Shown: positions 54,380 through 61,828 of the stretch, one piece after another | Numbering within the stretch: position 1 is the first letter of the stretch | Layout of the letters: each line of letters starts with the position of its first letter | Assembly: GCF_023373525.1 (NCBI RefSeq) | Contig: NZ_CP097218.1 | Location: forward strand, 2,976,001 to 3,040,000 | Length of the DNA: 64,000 nt | Direction: 5' to 3' | Origin: Brachybacterium kimchii | GTDB taxonomy: Bacteria; Actinomycetota; Actinomycetes; Actinomycetales; Dermabacteraceae | Notes under the pieces: model-generated | Database searches by the model: none | The model's input: only the letters and a program-made list of their open reading frames with translations | Told to the model about the DNA's origin: nothing | Position numbers and translations under genes: made by a program

Positions 54380-56896
54380 GTGAACGAACGACACCACGAG
54401 CACGCGGTGCGCGAGCGCTGGAGCGTCGAGGCGAAGATCCCGCTGTCGGGAGTCGCCGAGGGCGCGTCCTGGCATCGCGCCCGCTCCGTGCGCTCCGGTG
54501 AGCTCGTCACCCTGTTCATGGTCCACGGGGACCTCGCCCTCGAGGTCGCCGACGCCGCGCGCCGCGCCTACCTCGTGGAGAACCCGCGCCTGCTCCCGGT
54601 GCTGGACGTGACCGTGTTCGGGGATCCGCGCGGGACCGGCGAGGGATCGGCCGACGGCGCCTCCGGCGCTGCGTCCCAGGGGGATTCCGGTGAGGGCTTC
54701 GGGGCCGCGAGCACGGGCGCTCCGCTGACCGTCGTCGAGTACCCGGCCCCGCCGGCACCGCCCCTCGCCGCGCTGTTCGCCCAGGGTGCGCTGCGCCCGG
54801 AGACTGCACGGTCGATCATCGGCGAGGCCGCATCGGGGCTCGAGGCCGCCCGCCGCCGCGGGCTGCGCCATCAGCACCTCGACTCCAACCGGGTCTTCGT
54901 GGACACCGCGAGCGGGGAGGTGGCGGTGCTGGGCGTCGGCGTCGAGGCCGCCGCCCATCACGACGCCGAGCACGACGGCCGCCTCGCCTCGTTCCTGGAC
55001 GTGACCGCGCTGGTCGCGCTGCTGTACCGGGCGCTCACGGGCGCCTCCCCGTCGGCCGCCGACGGGCCCCTGCCCCGCCCGTCGCGGATCAGCACGCGGA
55101 ACATCCCGCAGGATCTCGACATGCTGTGCGAGCTCGTGCTCACCGAGGGCGATCAGCCCGTGCCGGAGACCACGCGCGACCTCATCGCCGAGCTCGAGCC
55201 CTGGCAGTCCATCCCCGTCACGCTCGAGGCCTACGACCCCCAGGACCCCACGCGCGCGTCCCGGGACGCGCAGTCGACCACCGCCGGCGCACGCGACGCC
55301 GCGGCAGCCGCACAGGCGGCCCCCGTCGCGGCCCCGAACGGTGCCGACGCGGCGAGCCCGTCGACCGGAGCCGAGAACGCTTCCTCCTCGGCGTCCGCTG
55401 AGCAGGATCCGGCGGAGGATTCGAGCACACCCTCTTCGGGCGCCTCCGGCGATGCGAGTGCCCGATCCGCGCACGAGGGCTCCGCAGGACGCCTCGACCT
55501 CGACCAGGAGCCGCGCGCCGACATCGAGAAGGTGCACACGAGCCGCACCGCCCGCCGCGCGGCCGCCGCGGGAGCGGCCACCGGTGCCGCAGCAGGCGCC
55601 GCGGGAGCGGCGGCCGGCGGATCGGACTCGACCTCCGGCGGCGCGGGTACGACCACCGGCGACGCGAGCGCAGGCGCCGGCACGAAGGGTGCGACGCCCG
55701 CCGACACGACTGCGACCACGAAGAACGGCTCCGAGCCGAGCACGACCGGTGCGTCGTCGGCGGATCCCAGCGCCTCTCCGTCGGCAGCGCCCGGCTCGCA
55801 GGACGCGGCCGCCGCCGAGGCCCCGCCCGAGGACACCACGGGCACCGAGGCCGCGGAGTTCGTGCGCGACCTGCACCTCTCCGAGACTCGCAACAAGGCC
55901 GCCTTCCCCGGGCACCTGGATGTCCAGGAGAAGGAGAACCCGCTGGCCGCGGCCACTATCCCGCCGGCGGCGGCGGGCCGCGGAGCCGTGCTGCCCGGCA
56001 CCTCCCGCGATGCGGACGAGGCCTCGTGGACGGACTCCGTCGCACAGACTCCCGTGGAGGAGGAGGACGCCTCACCCGGGCCGATCATCGTGCGCGGGCG
56101 CCCTGTCACCTACGGCGACGAGGACCAGGACGCCTGGGCGGCGACGCCTCACCGGGGCAGCGCGCTCGTGCGCGACGTCGTGGGTGTCGCGATGAGCGCC
56201 GAGGACAGCTCGAACGTGTACACCACCACGGCGGAGCCCGACGAGCAGCGCTCCCGGCAGACGCAGTGGATCCTCATCGGCGCCGCTCTCGTCGTGATCA
56301 TCGCCCTGGTCTTCGCGATCACGAGTGTCACCTCGGGTCTGCGCGAGGCGGCCACGGGTCCGAACGAGAAGGCGACGACGCAGCCCGCGCCCACCGAATC
56401 GAAGACGAACGCGCAGGTCCAGCCCACCGAGACCACGGAGTCGGCGACCGAGGGCCCGCCTCCCACCTTCGGCGAGCCCGAGATCTTCGCCGAGGGCGGC
56501 AACGGCAATGCGGACCACTCCGAGGATTCGAGTCGCCTGACGGACGGGTCGAAGGACTCATACTGGTCCTCGAAGATCTACCAGAGCGCGGACTACTCCG
56601 GTCTGAAGGACGGCATCGGCATCAAGCTGCCCTTCGAGAAGACCTCAACGCTGAAGAAGATCACCGTGAGCACGGCCGATACCGAGGGCGGCTCGATGGA
56701 GCTGTACGCCCTGAAGGAGGACGGCAGCCGCGGCGACAAGCTCGGCGACGGCGAGTTCACCGACGGCGGGGACGTCGAGTTCACCCTGGATGAGCCCGTC
56801 CAGGCCGACGGTGTGGAGCTGTGGATCGCGGAGCTGCCCAGCAGCACCACCGGCGACGGCTTCCGTGCCCGCATCCAGGAGATCAAGGCGGAATGA
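54380..56896 (+). CDS. Pseudokinase with transmembrane helix and discoidin-like domain
   Basis: An 838-residue protein matching the C-terminal half of the MviN/Rv3910 fusion of mycobacteria (recalled). Residues 5-290 have a protein-kinase outline, but the active residues are missing. There is no VAIK lysine ('ELVTLFMVHGDLALEV'), the catalytic loop reads 'LRHQHLDSNRVFVDTASGEV', and the DFG position reads 'VAVLGVGVE'. Residues 300-620 are Ala/Ser/Thr/Gly-rich. A membrane helix ('WILIGAALVVIIALVFAI', about 631-648) leads to an external discoidin-like beta domain (about 695-838: 'HSEDSSRLTDGSKDSYWSSK', 'GIGIKLPFEKTSTLKKITVS', 'VEFTLDEPVQADGVELWI') that should bind glycan. Probable role: regulating MurJ through FHA-type partners. 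GTG start at 54380 after GAGAGGGA. Confidence 0.87.
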   Translation: MNERHHEHAVRERWSVEAKIPLSGVAEGASWHRARSVRSGELVTLFMVHGDLALEVADAARRAYLVENPRLLPVLDVTVFGDPRGTGEGSADGASGAASQGDSGEGFGAASTGAPLTVVEYPAPPAPPLAALFAQGALRPETARSIIGEAASGLEAARRRGLRHQHLDSNRVFVDTASGEVAVLGVGVEAAAHHDAEHDGRLASFLDVTALVALLYRALTGASPSAADGPLPRPSRISTRNIPQDLDMLCELVLTEGDQPVPETTRDLIAELEPWQSIPVTLEAYDPQDPTRASRDAQSTTAGARDAAAAAQAAPVAAPNGADAASPSTGAENASSSASAEQDPAEDSSTPSSGASGDASARSAHEGSAGRLDLDQEPRADIEKVHTSRTARRAAAAGAATGAAAGAAGAAAGGSDSTSGGAGTTTGDASAGAGTKGATPADTTATTKNGSEPSTTGASSADPSASPSAAPGSQDAAAAEAPPEDTTGTEAAEFVRDLHLSETRNKAAFPGHLDVQEKENPLAAATIPPAAAGRGAVLPGTSRDADEASWTDSVAQTPVEEEDASPGPIIVRGRPVTYGDEDQDAWAATPHRGSALVRDVVGVAMSAEDSSNVYTTTAEPDEQRSRQTQWILIGAALVVIIALVFAITSVTSGLREAATGPNEKATTQPAPTESKTNAQVQPTETTESATEGPPPTFGEPEIFAEGGNGNADHSEDSSRLTDGSKDSYWSSKIYQSADYSGLKDGIGIKLPFEKTSTLKKITVSTADTEGGSMELYALKEDGSRGDKLGDGEFTDGGDVEFTLDEPVQADGVELWIAELPSSTTGDGFRARIQEIKAE

Positions 56897-57447
56897 CCGC
56901 GCCCGGGATCCGCCATCGGCGCCCGGGTGCCGGGCCCGGGCCGACGTCCGGCCAGGGCGTGAAGACCTGGGTGGTGGTTCTCGCGCTCGTGCTCGCATCC
57001 CTCATCGGGCTCATGCTCTCCGAGGCCCTCCAGCAGTCGACCACCGAGGTGGCGCGCGGCAGCGCGGCGTCGTCCCCTGAGACGGGCAACGCACCCGGGA
57101 AGAATTCCTCGGGTCTGCCCGTTCTCACAGAGAGCACCTTGGGGAGCGAGGCGCAGCGACTGGTCGCCTCGGGCGGCACGTTCCAGGCGCCGGCGACCTT
57201 CGACCTCAACCGGTGCCTCGAGCAGCAGGGCGTCACGGACGCGCCGATCGTGATGGAGGAGATCGAATGGGGAGCGGACTCCGGTCAGTACTGGATGATC
57301 GTGCACGGCCCCTACCAGCGCGATTCCCTGCGGGCGAACGGCGGGATCGTGCAGATCACCGTGGTCCGTCCCACCTGCGGCACCGAGAACGCCGACGCCG
57401 CGGGGACGCTGGTGTGGAACGGGTCGACGAACATCGGCAGCGTCTGA
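56893..57447 (+). CDS. Single-pass membrane protein of unknown function
   Basis: A 184-residue protein with one N-terminal transmembrane helix ('TWVVVLALVLASLIGLMLSE', about 25-44) and an extracellular domain of about 110 residues from 'LPVLTESTLGSEAQRLVAS'. Two cysteines ('LNRCLEQQ' and 'VRPTCGTE') could form a disulfide. The beta strands 'YWMIVHGPYQRDSLRANGGI' and 'VQITVVRPTCGTENADAAGT' suggest a small sheet domain. It is coupled to the pseudokinase gene by ATGA and sits where sigM and its anti-sigma gene lie in mycobacteria, but it shows no sigma-factor or anti-sigma motif. I do not recognise its family. Confidence 0.7.
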   Translation: MTAPGIRHRRPGAGPGPTSGQGVKTWVVVLALVLASLIGLMLSEALQQSTTEVARGSAASSPETGNAPGKNSSGLPVLTESTLGSEAQRLVASGGTFQAPATFDLNRCLEQQGVTDAPIVMEEIEWGADSGQYWMIVHGPYQRDSLRANGGIVQITVVRPTCGTENADAAGTLVWNGSTNIGSV

Positions 57448-57544
57448 CCGCCCCATCCACCGCCCAGCGGACCGCCCCGCTCCCGTCTGACCCCCGCGTC
57501 GCTGCCCGACCTCGACGCCTGCTCCACATCGGAAGGACCCATCC

Positions 57545-58627
57545 ATGACCCAGCCCATCCAGGCGCTCAACATCCTCGGCGGCGCCGGATCCGCCGCGCC
57601 CGCCGCGAAGACCACGGCACCGGCCGCCTCTCCGGCCGGCGGCTCCTCGGGAGATGACACCGTCCACGAGGTCCTCGTCGTCGGCTCCGGCCCCGCCGGC
57701 TACACCGCGGCGATCTACGCGGCGCGCGCCGAGATGCACCCCGTCGTCATCGCGGGTGCGCTCGATGCGGGCGGCGCCCTCATGACGACGACCGATGTCG
57801 AGAACTACCCGGGCTTCGCCACCGGCATCATGGGCCCCGAGCTGATGGGGACCATGCAGGAGCAGGCCGAGCGCTTCGGCGCGGAGATCATCTTCGAGGA
57901 CGCGGTCGACGTGCAGCTCGAGGGCCCGGTCAAGACGGTCACCCTGGAGGACGGCACGGTCTACCGGGGCCGCTCGCTGATCATCGCGACGGGCTCGGCG
58001 TACCGCGAGCTCGGCATCGAGGACGAGAAGCGCCTCTCCGGCAAGGGCGTCAGCTGGTGCGCGACCTGCGACGGCTTCTTCTTCAAGGACAAGGAGATCG
58101 TGGTCGTCGGCGGCGGCGACAGCGCGGTCGAGGAGGCCACGTTCCTCACCCGCTACGCCACGAAGGTGACGCTCGTGCACCGCCGCGACGCCCTGCGCGC
58201 CTCGAAGATCATGGCCCGACGGGCCGAGAACGATCCCAAGCTCGACTTCGCGTGGAACGCTCAGGTCGTCGGGATCAACGGCCAGGAGCAGGTCGAGTCC
58301 GTGACGGTCAAGGACACCGCGACCGGGGAGGAGCGCACGCTGCCGACCTCCGCCGTGTTCGAGGCGATCGGCCACGAGCCGCGCTCCGCGCTCTTCCGCG
58401 ACAAGGTCGAGCTCGACGAGCAGGGCTACATCGTGGTCCAGGGTCGTACGACGCATACCTCGGTCGAGGGCGTGTTCGCGGCGGGCGACGTCGTGGACCA
58501 CACCTACCGCCAGGCCATCACGGCCGCCGGCAGCGGATGCCAGGCGGCCCTCGACGCCGAGCGCTGGCTCGCCCTGCAGGATGACGAGCCCGAGCAGCTC
58601 GCGACCGCCGGTGCCCGCGAGGCCTGA
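57545..58627 (+). CDS. trxB: Thioredoxin reductase
   Basis: A 360-residue NADPH-dependent flavoprotein that reduces thioredoxin. FAD-binding GxGxxA/G is in '[20 protein letters not shown]' (about 45-64), the redox-active pair in '[17 protein letters not shown]' (CATC at about 172-175), and the NADPH site in '[20 protein letters not shown]' (about 187-206). The late FAD motif '[20 protein letters not shown]' lies at about 308-327. The first 40 residues (Ala/Pro/Gly-rich) are an extension beyond the family's usual start; GAAGGA precedes the ATG at 57545, so I keep it. The 3' end overlaps the thioredoxin-like gene. Confidence 0.97.
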   Translation: MTQPIQALNILGGAGSAAPAAKTTAPAASPAGGSSGDDTVHEVLVVGSGPAGYTAAIYAARAEMHPVVIAGALDAGGALMTTTDVENYPGFATGIMGPELMGTMQEQAERFGAEIIFEDAVDVQLEGPVKTVTLEDGTVYRGRSLIIATGSAYRELGIEDEKRLSGKGVSWCATCDGFFFKDKEIVVVGGGDSAVEEATFLTRYATKVTLVHRRDALRASKIMARRAENDPKLDFAWNAQVVGINGQEQVESVTVKDTATGEERTLPTSAVFEAIGHEPRSALFRDKVELDEQGYIVVQGRTTHTSVEGVFAAGDVVDHTYRQAITAAGSGCQAALDAERWLALQDDEPEQLATAGAREA

Positions 58628-59255
58628 GACCCGCACGCTTCACCCCGAGGCCGTCATCGTCCTGGTGACGGCCTCGTGGTGTCTCCCGTGCCGTCCCGCG
58701 CGCACCCTGCTGCAGGAGTTGCAGCGCAGGTGGGGAGAGCGGGTCCTTCCCCTGGTCCTCGACGCCGATGCGGCGCCGGCTCACCGCACCGGCATCAACA
58801 GATCCGACGGCACCTCCGAGAGCGCCCGCGATGCAGGAGACGACCCCGTCGACGATGCAGTGGTCGGTACGTCGGGGGGCGATGCGGGCATTCCTCTGCT
58901 GGCACGCCTCGCGGTGGAGCAGCTGCCCACCTGGATCCTTCTGCACCCCGAGGCGCGAAAGGGCGAGCCGCCGCCGCACGTCCAGGTCATGCCGAATGAT
59001 CCAGACGACGGCCCCGTCGCTGCCGGCGCGCTCGCGGGGGAGAGTCTGGACGGCCCGGGACTGGTGCTGGGCGGGGACTGGCGCGAGGTCGCACGTCGCG
59101 TCGGAGCAGTGCCGAAACTCGAGATCCTCGCCCTCGTGGATCATCCCGACGCACCTGAGCGCACGGCGGGGCCTCCGTACGCTCTCGGATCCGAAGCCGG
59201 CGCTGCGGAGAGTAATGGTCATCGAAGTCGTCCGAGCGCCGAGGACCGGGCCTGA
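58611..59255 (+). CDS. Divergent thioredoxin-like protein
   Basis: A 214-residue protein (from the GTG at 58611; an ATG at 58581 would add ten) in the position normally held by trxA/trxC. The active-site strand and motif are '[20 protein letters not shown]' (WCLPC instead of WCGPC, about residues 14-33). The cis-proline strand is '[16 protein letters not shown]' (about 103-118), separated from the CxxC by an insert rich in Asp/Gly/Ser. The C-terminal half (from about 125) is not thioredoxin-like and ends disordered. It should be reduced by the adjacent TrxB, but the altered motif and inserts suggest a special partner, or that the main thioredoxin lies elsewhere. It overlaps trxB by 17 bases. 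Confidence 0.75.
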   Translation: MPARPETRTLHPEAVIVLVTASWCLPCRPARTLLQELQRRWGERVLPLVLDADAAPAHRTGINRSDGTSESARDAGDDPVDDAVVGTSGGDAGIPLLARLAVEQLPTWILLHPEARKGEPPPHVQVMPNDPDDGPVAAGALAGESLDGPGLVLGGDWREVARRVGAVPKLEILALVDHPDAPERTAGPPYALGSEAGAAESNGHRSRPSAEDRA

Positions 59256-59499
59256 CTGCAGACGTGAGCCCGCCGGGCACTTCCGATATGCCTCACAGGC
59301 GATCTCACGACAGCTGATCCGGTGAGCTTCCGCCGATCTCGTGGGCGTCGACTCGTCAGAGAGCACGTGTTTCACGAAGGTGCCCCATCGGGGCGCCCGA
59401 TGCACGACACCGAGCAGTTCCGGGACTCGTGCATCGCCACGCCGAGCTCACGAGCACTGATACCGAGACCGATGCCCCGATCCACACATCTCCACATCG

Positions 59500-59726
59500 T
59501 TGTCCACAGCCCCGGGCCTACTTCTCCACACAGTTATCCACAGCAGCCGTCGGTGTGGCGCAGCCACAGCGTCTCCCGCTACGGCCTGCAGTGAAGGCGC
59601 TTTAGGTTTCTGACCTGTTGGTTTATTGCGGCGTGTCAACAAGTGTGACGCAGATCCCATTGTGGCTCGAGCGTTTGTCCACCCGCACGTCCACCGATCT
59701 GCGCGGCTGTAGGCGCTTTGTCCACA
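59500..59726 (+). promoter_or_regulatory. DnaA-box cluster
   Basis: TTGTCCACA at 59500-59508 and 59718-59726, TTATCCACA at 59534-59542, and TTGTCCACC at 59675-59683, all in the same orientation. Shorter TCCACA fragments lie at about 59480-59530. TTGTCCACA is the actinobacterial DnaA-box form. The interval 59590-59650 is comparatively AT-rich. It could be part of oriC or a DnaA titration/regulatory site; in actinobacteria oriC normally lies next to dnaA, which is not in this window. Confidence 0.65.
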
Positions 59727-59744
59727 TGCTCGTGCACAGTGTGC

Positions 59745-59760
59745 ATTTCCACGCGAAACC
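59745..59760. promoter_or_regulatory. parS-like site 1 (weak)
   Basis: ATTTCCACGCGAAACC matches TGTTTCACGTGAAACA at 11 of 16 positions; the weakest member of the array. Confidence 0.45.
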
Positions 59761-59847
59761 GTCCGACCGCACCACCAGCTTCACCCCAGTCCAGTGCTGT
59801 CGTGGGCTTGCTGCTCTCAGGCCTGCGTGTACCGGTTCGTCGGCTGG

Positions 59848-59863
59848 GGTTCCACGCGAAACA
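59848..59863. promoter_or_regulatory. parS-like site 2
   Basis: GGTTCCACGCGAAACA, 13 of 16 matches to the parS consensus. Confidence 0.7.
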
Positions 59864-60074
59864 TGAATCATCGGGGTGACTCTGCCTGGCCTCGTCCTTC
59901 TGAGCGCCCGGAGTTCGAGTCAACGACTTTGACTTCCACTGCCGACCCTTCGCGGCACCCGCCCAATGCGGGCTGTCTCTCCCAGGAGATTTCTGCAGGT
60001 AGCGTCGCCCTCCCCGAGGACGCATGCAGCCTCTGGCAACAGCCGACGAACCCGGATCCTTGGCCAAGTCTTCT

Positions 60075-60090
60075 TGTTTCACGTGAAGCG
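60075..60090. promoter_or_regulatory. parS-like site 3
   Basis: TGTTTCACGTGAAGCG, 14 of 16 matches; the left half and centre are exact. Confidence 0.85.
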
Positions 60091-60266
60091 ATGTGTGTGC
60101 TCGTCCACGTCGTTCCACCCCTCCAAGCTCGGCGGGGAGATCGCACAGAAGTGGAGGTGCTTGGTGTCGCCCCAGCCGACGTCGTCTCTCAGACCGCATC
60201 TTTCTCGCACCCATCAAGTCGGTGACGGGGAGACAAACGTGCAGGTCACGAGACTTTCCCGGGCCT

Positions 60267-60282
60267 CGTTCCACGTGGAACG
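60267..60282. promoter_or_regulatory. parS-like site 4 (symmetric variant)
   Basis: CGTTCCACGTGGAACG is a perfect palindrome, 12 of 16 matches; compensating changes at positions 5 and 12 keep the symmetry. Confidence 0.75.
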
Positions 60283-60363
60283 ACTCCGACGTGCCGTCTG
60301 TGCATGCTCCTGGGAGCGGTGTTGAAAGGGAGGGCGGACACAGTCTCCCGCAGCGGTGATCCC

Positions 60364-60379
60364 CGTTCCACGTGGAACA
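60364..60379. promoter_or_regulatory. parS-like site 5
   Basis: CGTTCCACGTGGAACA, 13 of 16 matches; identical to site 14. Confidence 0.78.
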
Positions 60380-60462
60380 CCGGAGGGCGTTCGCGACGAA
60401 CTGTCGCGGCGATGCGCGAAAGCGACGACGCCTCCTCCTGTCACATCGGCCCTTGGTGGGAG

Positions 60463-60478
60463 CGTTTCACGGGAAACA
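60463..60478. promoter_or_regulatory. parS-like site 6
   Basis: CGTTTCACGGGAAACA, 14 of 16 matches; differs at one central base. Confidence 0.78.
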
Positions 60479-60662
60479 TGCCCGTCGCGCGCAGCACGTC
60501 AGCCGTGCGAGCAAGGGGGTACTCGGCCACACGCTTCTCTTCGCGCCGTCGCTCGCGTCACGCAATCAGGAGAGTCTCCCTCGAGTCGCAATGATGCGCG
60601 CTGCATGGACAGGACGTTCCCGCCGGCACTGAACCCAATAGCGAGTGCGTCGCGCGCCACGA

Positions 60663-60678
60663 GTGTTGCACGTGAAAC
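60663..60678. promoter_or_regulatory. parS-like site 7
   Basis: TGTTGCACGTGAAACG, 14 of 16 matches. Confidence 0.8.
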
Positions 60679-60750
60679 GCGCGTCCCAGTCCTAGGTCTG
60701 TCGCGCCGCTGCGCCTTCCGCGACGGGTTGCTCCGGTCTGCGAGGCCGTA

Positions 60751-60766
60751 GGTTCCACGTGCAACG
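60751..60766. promoter_or_regulatory. parS-like site 8
   Basis: GGTTCCACGTGCAACG, 12 of 16 matches; first of the 86-bp spaced trio. Confidence 0.65.
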
Positions 60767-60836
60767 CGTCTACTCGCACCAAGCGGAACCCGTTCTCAGC
60801 AAACTGACGCCGAGCTCAGCTCTTCATACTTGCGTT

Positions 60837-60852
60837 GGTTTCACGTGCAACG
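60837..60852. promoter_or_regulatory. parS-like site 9
   Basis: GGTTTCACGTGCAACG, 13 of 16 matches. Confidence 0.75.
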
Positions 60853-60922
60853 CACCCATTCACCTCGAGCAAACGTCAGCCTTCAGCAATCGAACACGTG
60901 GTTCAGCTCCGCCACTTGCGTA

Positions 60923-60938
60923 GGTTTCACGTGCAACC
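60923..60938. promoter_or_regulatory. parS-like site 10
   Basis: GGTTTCACGTGCAACC, 13 of 16 matches. Confidence 0.75.
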
Positions 60939-61081
60939 GCTCGCTCTCAGGCGGCGGCCCTCCAGGTTCAGGGCAGCTACGGTAGTCGCGTACGGTCGCC
61001 ACAACGCGAAGCAGTGGCGTGAAGCCTCGAAGAGTAGGGCACCATACGCGCGGGTCCCTTCAACATGCTTTCACTACGCCG

Positions 61082-61097
61082 GGTTTCACATGGAACG
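61082..61097. promoter_or_regulatory. parS-like site 11
   Basis: GGTTTCACATGGAACG, 12 of 16 matches; the central CG is changed to CA. Confidence 0.55.
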
Positions 61098-61149
61098 TCG
61101 CGCCGCCGCATCTCGCATCCGCAGCACTCAGCAGTGGGAGCCACCCGAA

Positions 61150-61165
61150 GGTTTCACGTGAAGCA
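61150..61165. promoter_or_regulatory. parS-like site 12
   Basis: GGTTTCACGTGAAGCA, 14 of 16 matches. Confidence 0.82.
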
Positions 61166-61240
61166 GCGCACGGGGCGCCCCAGCGCGCGATGCGGTTCAC
61201 GTGCTCGGAGAAGCCGAGCGAACGCCGAATCCAGGGGGAG

Positions 61241-61256
61241 AGTTTCACGAGAAACC
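61241..61256. promoter_or_regulatory. parS-like site 13
   Basis: AGTTTCACGAGAAACC, 13 of 16 matches; differs at one central base. Confidence 0.72.
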
Positions 61257-61392
61257 CACGCTCCCGCTCCCGTTCATCCCGCATCAGGGGTAGCGGGCGA
61301 CTGACGTTGGGTCTTCCTCCAGGCACACGGCAGCGCGGTACCGCGAAGCATCCGCGGCACCAGCCCAGTGCACGGCAACGGAGTGCCGATCC

Positions 61393-61408
61393 CGTTCCAC
61401 GTGGAACA
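61393..61408. promoter_or_regulatory. parS-like site 14
   Basis: CGTTCCACGTGGAACA, 13 of 16 matches; identical to site 5. Last of the array, 421 bases from the parB stop. Confidence 0.78.
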
Positions 61409-61766
61409 CGATGTCCGCCACACAACCACTCCACGAGACTCCATGCTGGGCCCTCTTTCCACAGCCACGTCCACACATGTGGAAGCCCACGGGAATACAG
61501 TCTGGGCACTGCGGACGCACTCGCGCTCCAGGAATCGACCCTTTGTATTACCCCACCGTGGTACATACTGTGGCGATCACGGCCCGCAAGACCACAGGTC
61601 CTGGGCAGCCCGCAGCTCACTTCACAAGACTTGAGCGACTCTTGTGACCCCAGGTGCGGTCACGTCGTGACATGTCCGCACCACGCCTCCCATCGGTCGG
61701 CCCTGAGAGCCCCACCCGGCCCCACGCTCGGGTGCACCGCACGTCTCTGCACGTTTCACGGCGGGA

Positions 61767-61809
61767 ACGACGAAGCCCTCCCCGCTCGGAACGGGGAGGG
61801 CTTCGTCGT
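61767..61809 (-). terminator. Terminator of the parAB operon
   Basis: Perfect 17-base arms, 61767-61783 (ACGACGAAGCCCTCCCC) and 61793-61809, with a 9-base loop, beginning 19 bases past the parB stop. Very stable hairpin. Confidence 0.88.
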
Positions 61810-61828
61810 GGAGAAGGCTCGGAGGTCC

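Larger units (their letters stand above)
60749..60940. repeat. Decayed 86-bp tandem repeat carrying three parS-like sites
   Basis: Sites 8, 9 and 10 start at 60751, 60837 and 60923, exactly 86 bases apart, and site 7 lies 88 bases before. Flanks of sites 9 and 10 are alike (TTGCGTWGGTTTCACGTGCA around each), and all three share GGTTYCACGTGCAAC. The rest of each unit has diverged. This suggests the array partly grew by tandem duplication. Confidence 0.6.
59256..61828. other. 2.57-kb non-coding origin-proximal region with parS array
   Basis: Between the thioredoxin-like gene and parB no open frame looks like a gene: frames are short, overlap on all strands and lack ribosome sites and family motifs. 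The base composition is visibly less GC-rich than the flanking genes. The region contains a DnaA-box cluster (59500-59726), fourteen parS-like palindromes (59745-61408, listed singly), half sites at 59368-59376 and 61752-61760, an 86-base decayed tandem repeat, and the parB terminator at 61767-61809. I interpret it as the chromosome's centromere region; in M. tuberculosis the equivalent interval carries cwlM (recalled). Confidence 0.8.

Noticed and set aside
59500-59726. Firm call of oriC
   Set aside because: Only four boxes and no dnaA or dnaN in the window; left as a DnaA-box cluster.
59622-60325. Several frames of 80-212 codons in the trx-parB gap
   Set aside because: They overlap on both strands, run through parS-like sites and DnaA boxes, lack ribosome sites and show no protein-like pattern.
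61180-61210. GGTTCACGTGCT near 61195 as a fifteenth parS site
   Set aside because: One base short in the left arm and no right arm; only the CACGTG core is present.
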